Origin: Candidatus Omnitrophota bacterium
GTDB lineage: Bacteria > Verrucomicrobiota > Verrucomicrobiia > Limisphaerales > UBA1319
Direction: 5' to 3'
DNA: 16,130 nt
NCBI GenBank assembly: GCA_023473405.1
Contig: JAMCZD010000325.1
Coordinates: 1 to 16,130 of the forward strand
Below the pieces are notes generated by a model. It did not search any database. It saw nothing but the letters and a program-made list of their open reading frames with translations, and was not told the DNA's origin. Made by a program: the position numbers and the translations under genes. This document shows, piece after piece, positions 14,702 through 16,130 of the stretch; positions within the stretch are counted from its first letter, which is position 1; each line of letters opens with the position of its first letter.

Positions 14702-15182
14702 AATCACAAACCTCATCATCGCCGGCCTGGGCGGACAAGGCGTGCTCAAGGCCTCCGACATCCTGGCCGAGGCGGCTATGCGGGCCGGGTTTGACGTAAA
14801 GAAAAGCGAGGTGCACGGCATGAGCCAGCGCGGCGGATCGGTGCGGAGCGACGTGCGTTTCGGCGACCGTGTATTCAGCCCAATAGTCCCGGCTGGCGAG
14901 ACCGATTTTCTCGTCATAATGGCGCCCGATCAGGCCGAGCCATATCGGTCGTGCCTGGCGGCGAACGGGCGCATCATTGGGCCGGAAGGACTTTCCTTGG
15001 ATGAGTTGCCGAATAAGAAATCCCTGAACATTGCCTTGCTGGGACGGCTCAGCCATTACCTGGCGATCCCCATGGAAATCTGGCTGGCAGCCATTCACGC
15101 CCATCTGCCGGGCAAACTGATGGTGATGAATGCCTCGGTCTTCCAGCTTGGCTGGAGCGAACAAAACGCATCTCGATTATGA
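14691..15182 (+). CDS. iorB: Indolepyruvate:ferredoxin oxidoreductase beta subunit
   Basis: Gamma-type domain subunit of the 2-oxoacid oxidoreductase, paired with IorA and contributing the CoA-linked half of the reaction. The 163-residue protein begins MPDRITNLIIAGLGGQGVLK, the hallmark glycine-rich GLGGQGV motif, followed by EVHGMSQRGGSV (40-51), also diagnostic. It is somewhat shorter than the roughly 190-200 residues usual for the family; the C-terminal helical region is abbreviated. The ATG at 14691 overlaps the iorA stop by 11 bases and its own stop overlaps the paaK start as ATGA, so all three genes are translationally coupled. A longer frame is open upstream inside iorA but has no homologous content. 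Confidence 0.9.
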   Translation: MPDRITNLIIAGLGGQGVLKASDILAEAAMRAGFDVKKSEVHGMSQRGGSVRSDVRFGDRVFSPIVPAGETDFLVIMAPDQAEPYRSCLAANGRIIGPEGLSLDELPNKKSLNIALLGRLSHYLAIPMEIWLAAIHAHLPGKLMVMNASVFQLGWSEQNASRL

Positions 15183-16130
15183 ACGAACTATGGTGTGACG
15201 CCGGCAAGGGCCATCACCCCGCCAGCGCGCCGGATTACCTGCCCATCCCTCAATTGCGTGACCTGCAGTTCCGCCGGCTCGAATCCGTGGTAAAGCGAGC
15301 CTACGACAAGGTGGACCTTTTCCGGCGGCGCATGGACCAACGCGGACTGAAGCCGGAGGGGATGCGGTCGCTCAAGGACCTGTGCCGGTTGCCGTTTACC
15401 GAGAAGAGTGACTTGCGGGACACGTATCCATTCGGCCTTATTGCCAGCCCGATGCACGAAGTGGTTCGGCTTCATGCCTCGAGTGGGACGACCGGCAAGC
15501 CGATTGTGGTGGCTTACACCCAGGAGGACTTGCAGGTTTGGTCCAGCGTGATCCTGCGCAGCTTTGCCGCCTGCGGATTGCACCGGGGCGATATCATCCA
15601 GAATGCATACGGCTACGGCCTGTTCACCGGCGGGTTGGGGGCCCATTATGGCGCCGAGGCCCTGGGGGCTACCGTTATCCCCATCTCCGGCGGCAACACT
15701 CAGCGCCAGATCATGCTGATGAAAGACTTCGGTGTCACCGCCATCTGTTGCGCCCCTTCCTATTTCCTCCATATCCTCGAGCAATCCGTCCAACTTCACA
15801 TCAATATCCGCGATCTCTCCTTGCGTGTCGGCGTCTTCGGAGCCGAGCCCTGGACGGAGGCGATGCGCCGGCGGATCGAGGCTGAGAGCGGCATCGAGGC
15901 CTTTGATATTTACGGCCTCTCCGAGATCATCGGGCCCGGGGTCGGGATTGAATGTTCATGCCATAACGGTCTGCACCTCTTCGAAGATCATTTTTATCCC
16001 GAGATTATCGATTTAAAAACCGGCGAACCATGCCCCGATGGCGAAGAAGGGGAACTGGTTCTAACCACGCTCACCAAGCAAGCCATGCCCATGGTCCGCT
16101 ACCGCACGCATGACCTCAGCGCCCTGATCG
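15179..16130 (+). CDS. paaK: Phenylacetate-CoA ligase (partial, runs off the window)
   Basis: ATP-dependent ligase converting phenylacetate or another arylacetate to its CoA ester with AMP and pyrophosphate. The visible 317 residues begin MNELWCDAGKGHHPASAPDY and contain the adenylate-forming P-loop SSGTTGKP (101-108), the PaaK-type NAYGYGLFTGGLGAHYGAEA segment, a GAEPWTEAM motif, DIYGLSEIIGPG (243-254) and LVLTTLTKQAMPMVRYRT near the end. The C-terminal domain is beyond the window. Its ATG overlaps the iorB stop. An ior-paaK cluster is a known arrangement: the ligase recovers or makes arylacetates while Ior connects aryl-acetyl-CoA to 2-oxoacids, so the operon serves aromatic amino acid breakdown or, under reducing conditions, salvage synthesis. 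Confidence 0.93.
   Translation, partial: MNELWCDAGKGHHPASAPDYLPIPQLRDLQFRRLESVVKRAYDKVDLFRRRMDQRGLKPEGMRSLKDLCRLPFTEKSDLRDTYPFGLIASPMHEVVRLHASSGTTGKPIVVAYTQEDLQVWSSVILRSFAACGLHRGDIIQNAYGYGLFTGGLGAHYGAEALGATVIPISGGNTQRQIMLMKDFGVTAICCAPSYFLHILEQSVQLHINIRDLSLRVGVFGAEPWTEAMRRRIEAESGIEAFDIYGLSEIIGPGVGIECSCHNGLHLFEDHFYPEIIDLKTGEPCPDGEEGELVLTTLTKQAMPMVRYRTHDLSALI

Overview
The window looks like a chromosomal segment of a GC-rich Gram-negative bacterium, most likely from the Verrucomicrobiota (Pedosphaera/Limisphaera-like). This placement is an inference. It rests on the secreted glycoside hydrolase family 2 protein, the GxGYxYP-type secreted protein, intergenic hairpin repeats rich in AACAGAG/AACGGAG words, and genes that mostly lack clear Shine-Dalgarno sites. 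No ribosomal or marker gene is present to prove it.

Layout, left to right. Positions 1-275 hold a 90-bp tandem array of imperfect palindromes. A secreted beta-galactosidase-like GH2 enzyme follows on the minus strand (288-2513). Divergent from it are a tiny membrane protein (2565-2750) and a glycolate/D-2-hydroxyacid dehydrogenase pair, glcD-glcF (2798-5525), in which the FAD subunit feeds electrons to an iron-sulfur/CCG-domain subunit. No glcE is present.

Positions 5526-8499 form an accessory strip that looks like a decayed genomic island. It contains an apparently intact minus-strand toxin-antitoxin pair: a Panacea-domain (DUF4065) antitoxin followed by a PemK/MazF-like toxin. Beside it lie two very short ORFs, a 5'-truncated and frameshifted DUF433 antitoxin relic, and a tyrosine-recombinase relic with two in-frame stops and both an internal and a C-terminal deletion. 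The strip abuts a tRNA-Leu(CAG) gene (8500-8584). A 14-bp exact copy of part of that tRNA's anticodon stem-loop recurs at 5602-5615, just after glcF, which suggests an old attachment site.

To the right the sequence returns to ordinary genes. There is an unusual protein joining two GNAT-like acyltransferase domains to a cyclic-nucleotide-binding domain (8658-10262). A convergent stand-alone DEDDy-type 3'-5' exonuclease follows (10268-10801), then a secreted GxGYxYP-family protein (10888-12828). Last is a tightly overlapping operon, iorA-iorB-paaK (13094 to the window end), for indolepyruvate:ferredoxin oxidoreductase and phenylacetate-CoA ligase, i.e. interconversion of aryl 2-oxoacids, aryl-acetyl-CoA and arylacetates. 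The IorA subunit ends before the usual C-terminal ferredoxin domain, and paaK is cut by the window end.
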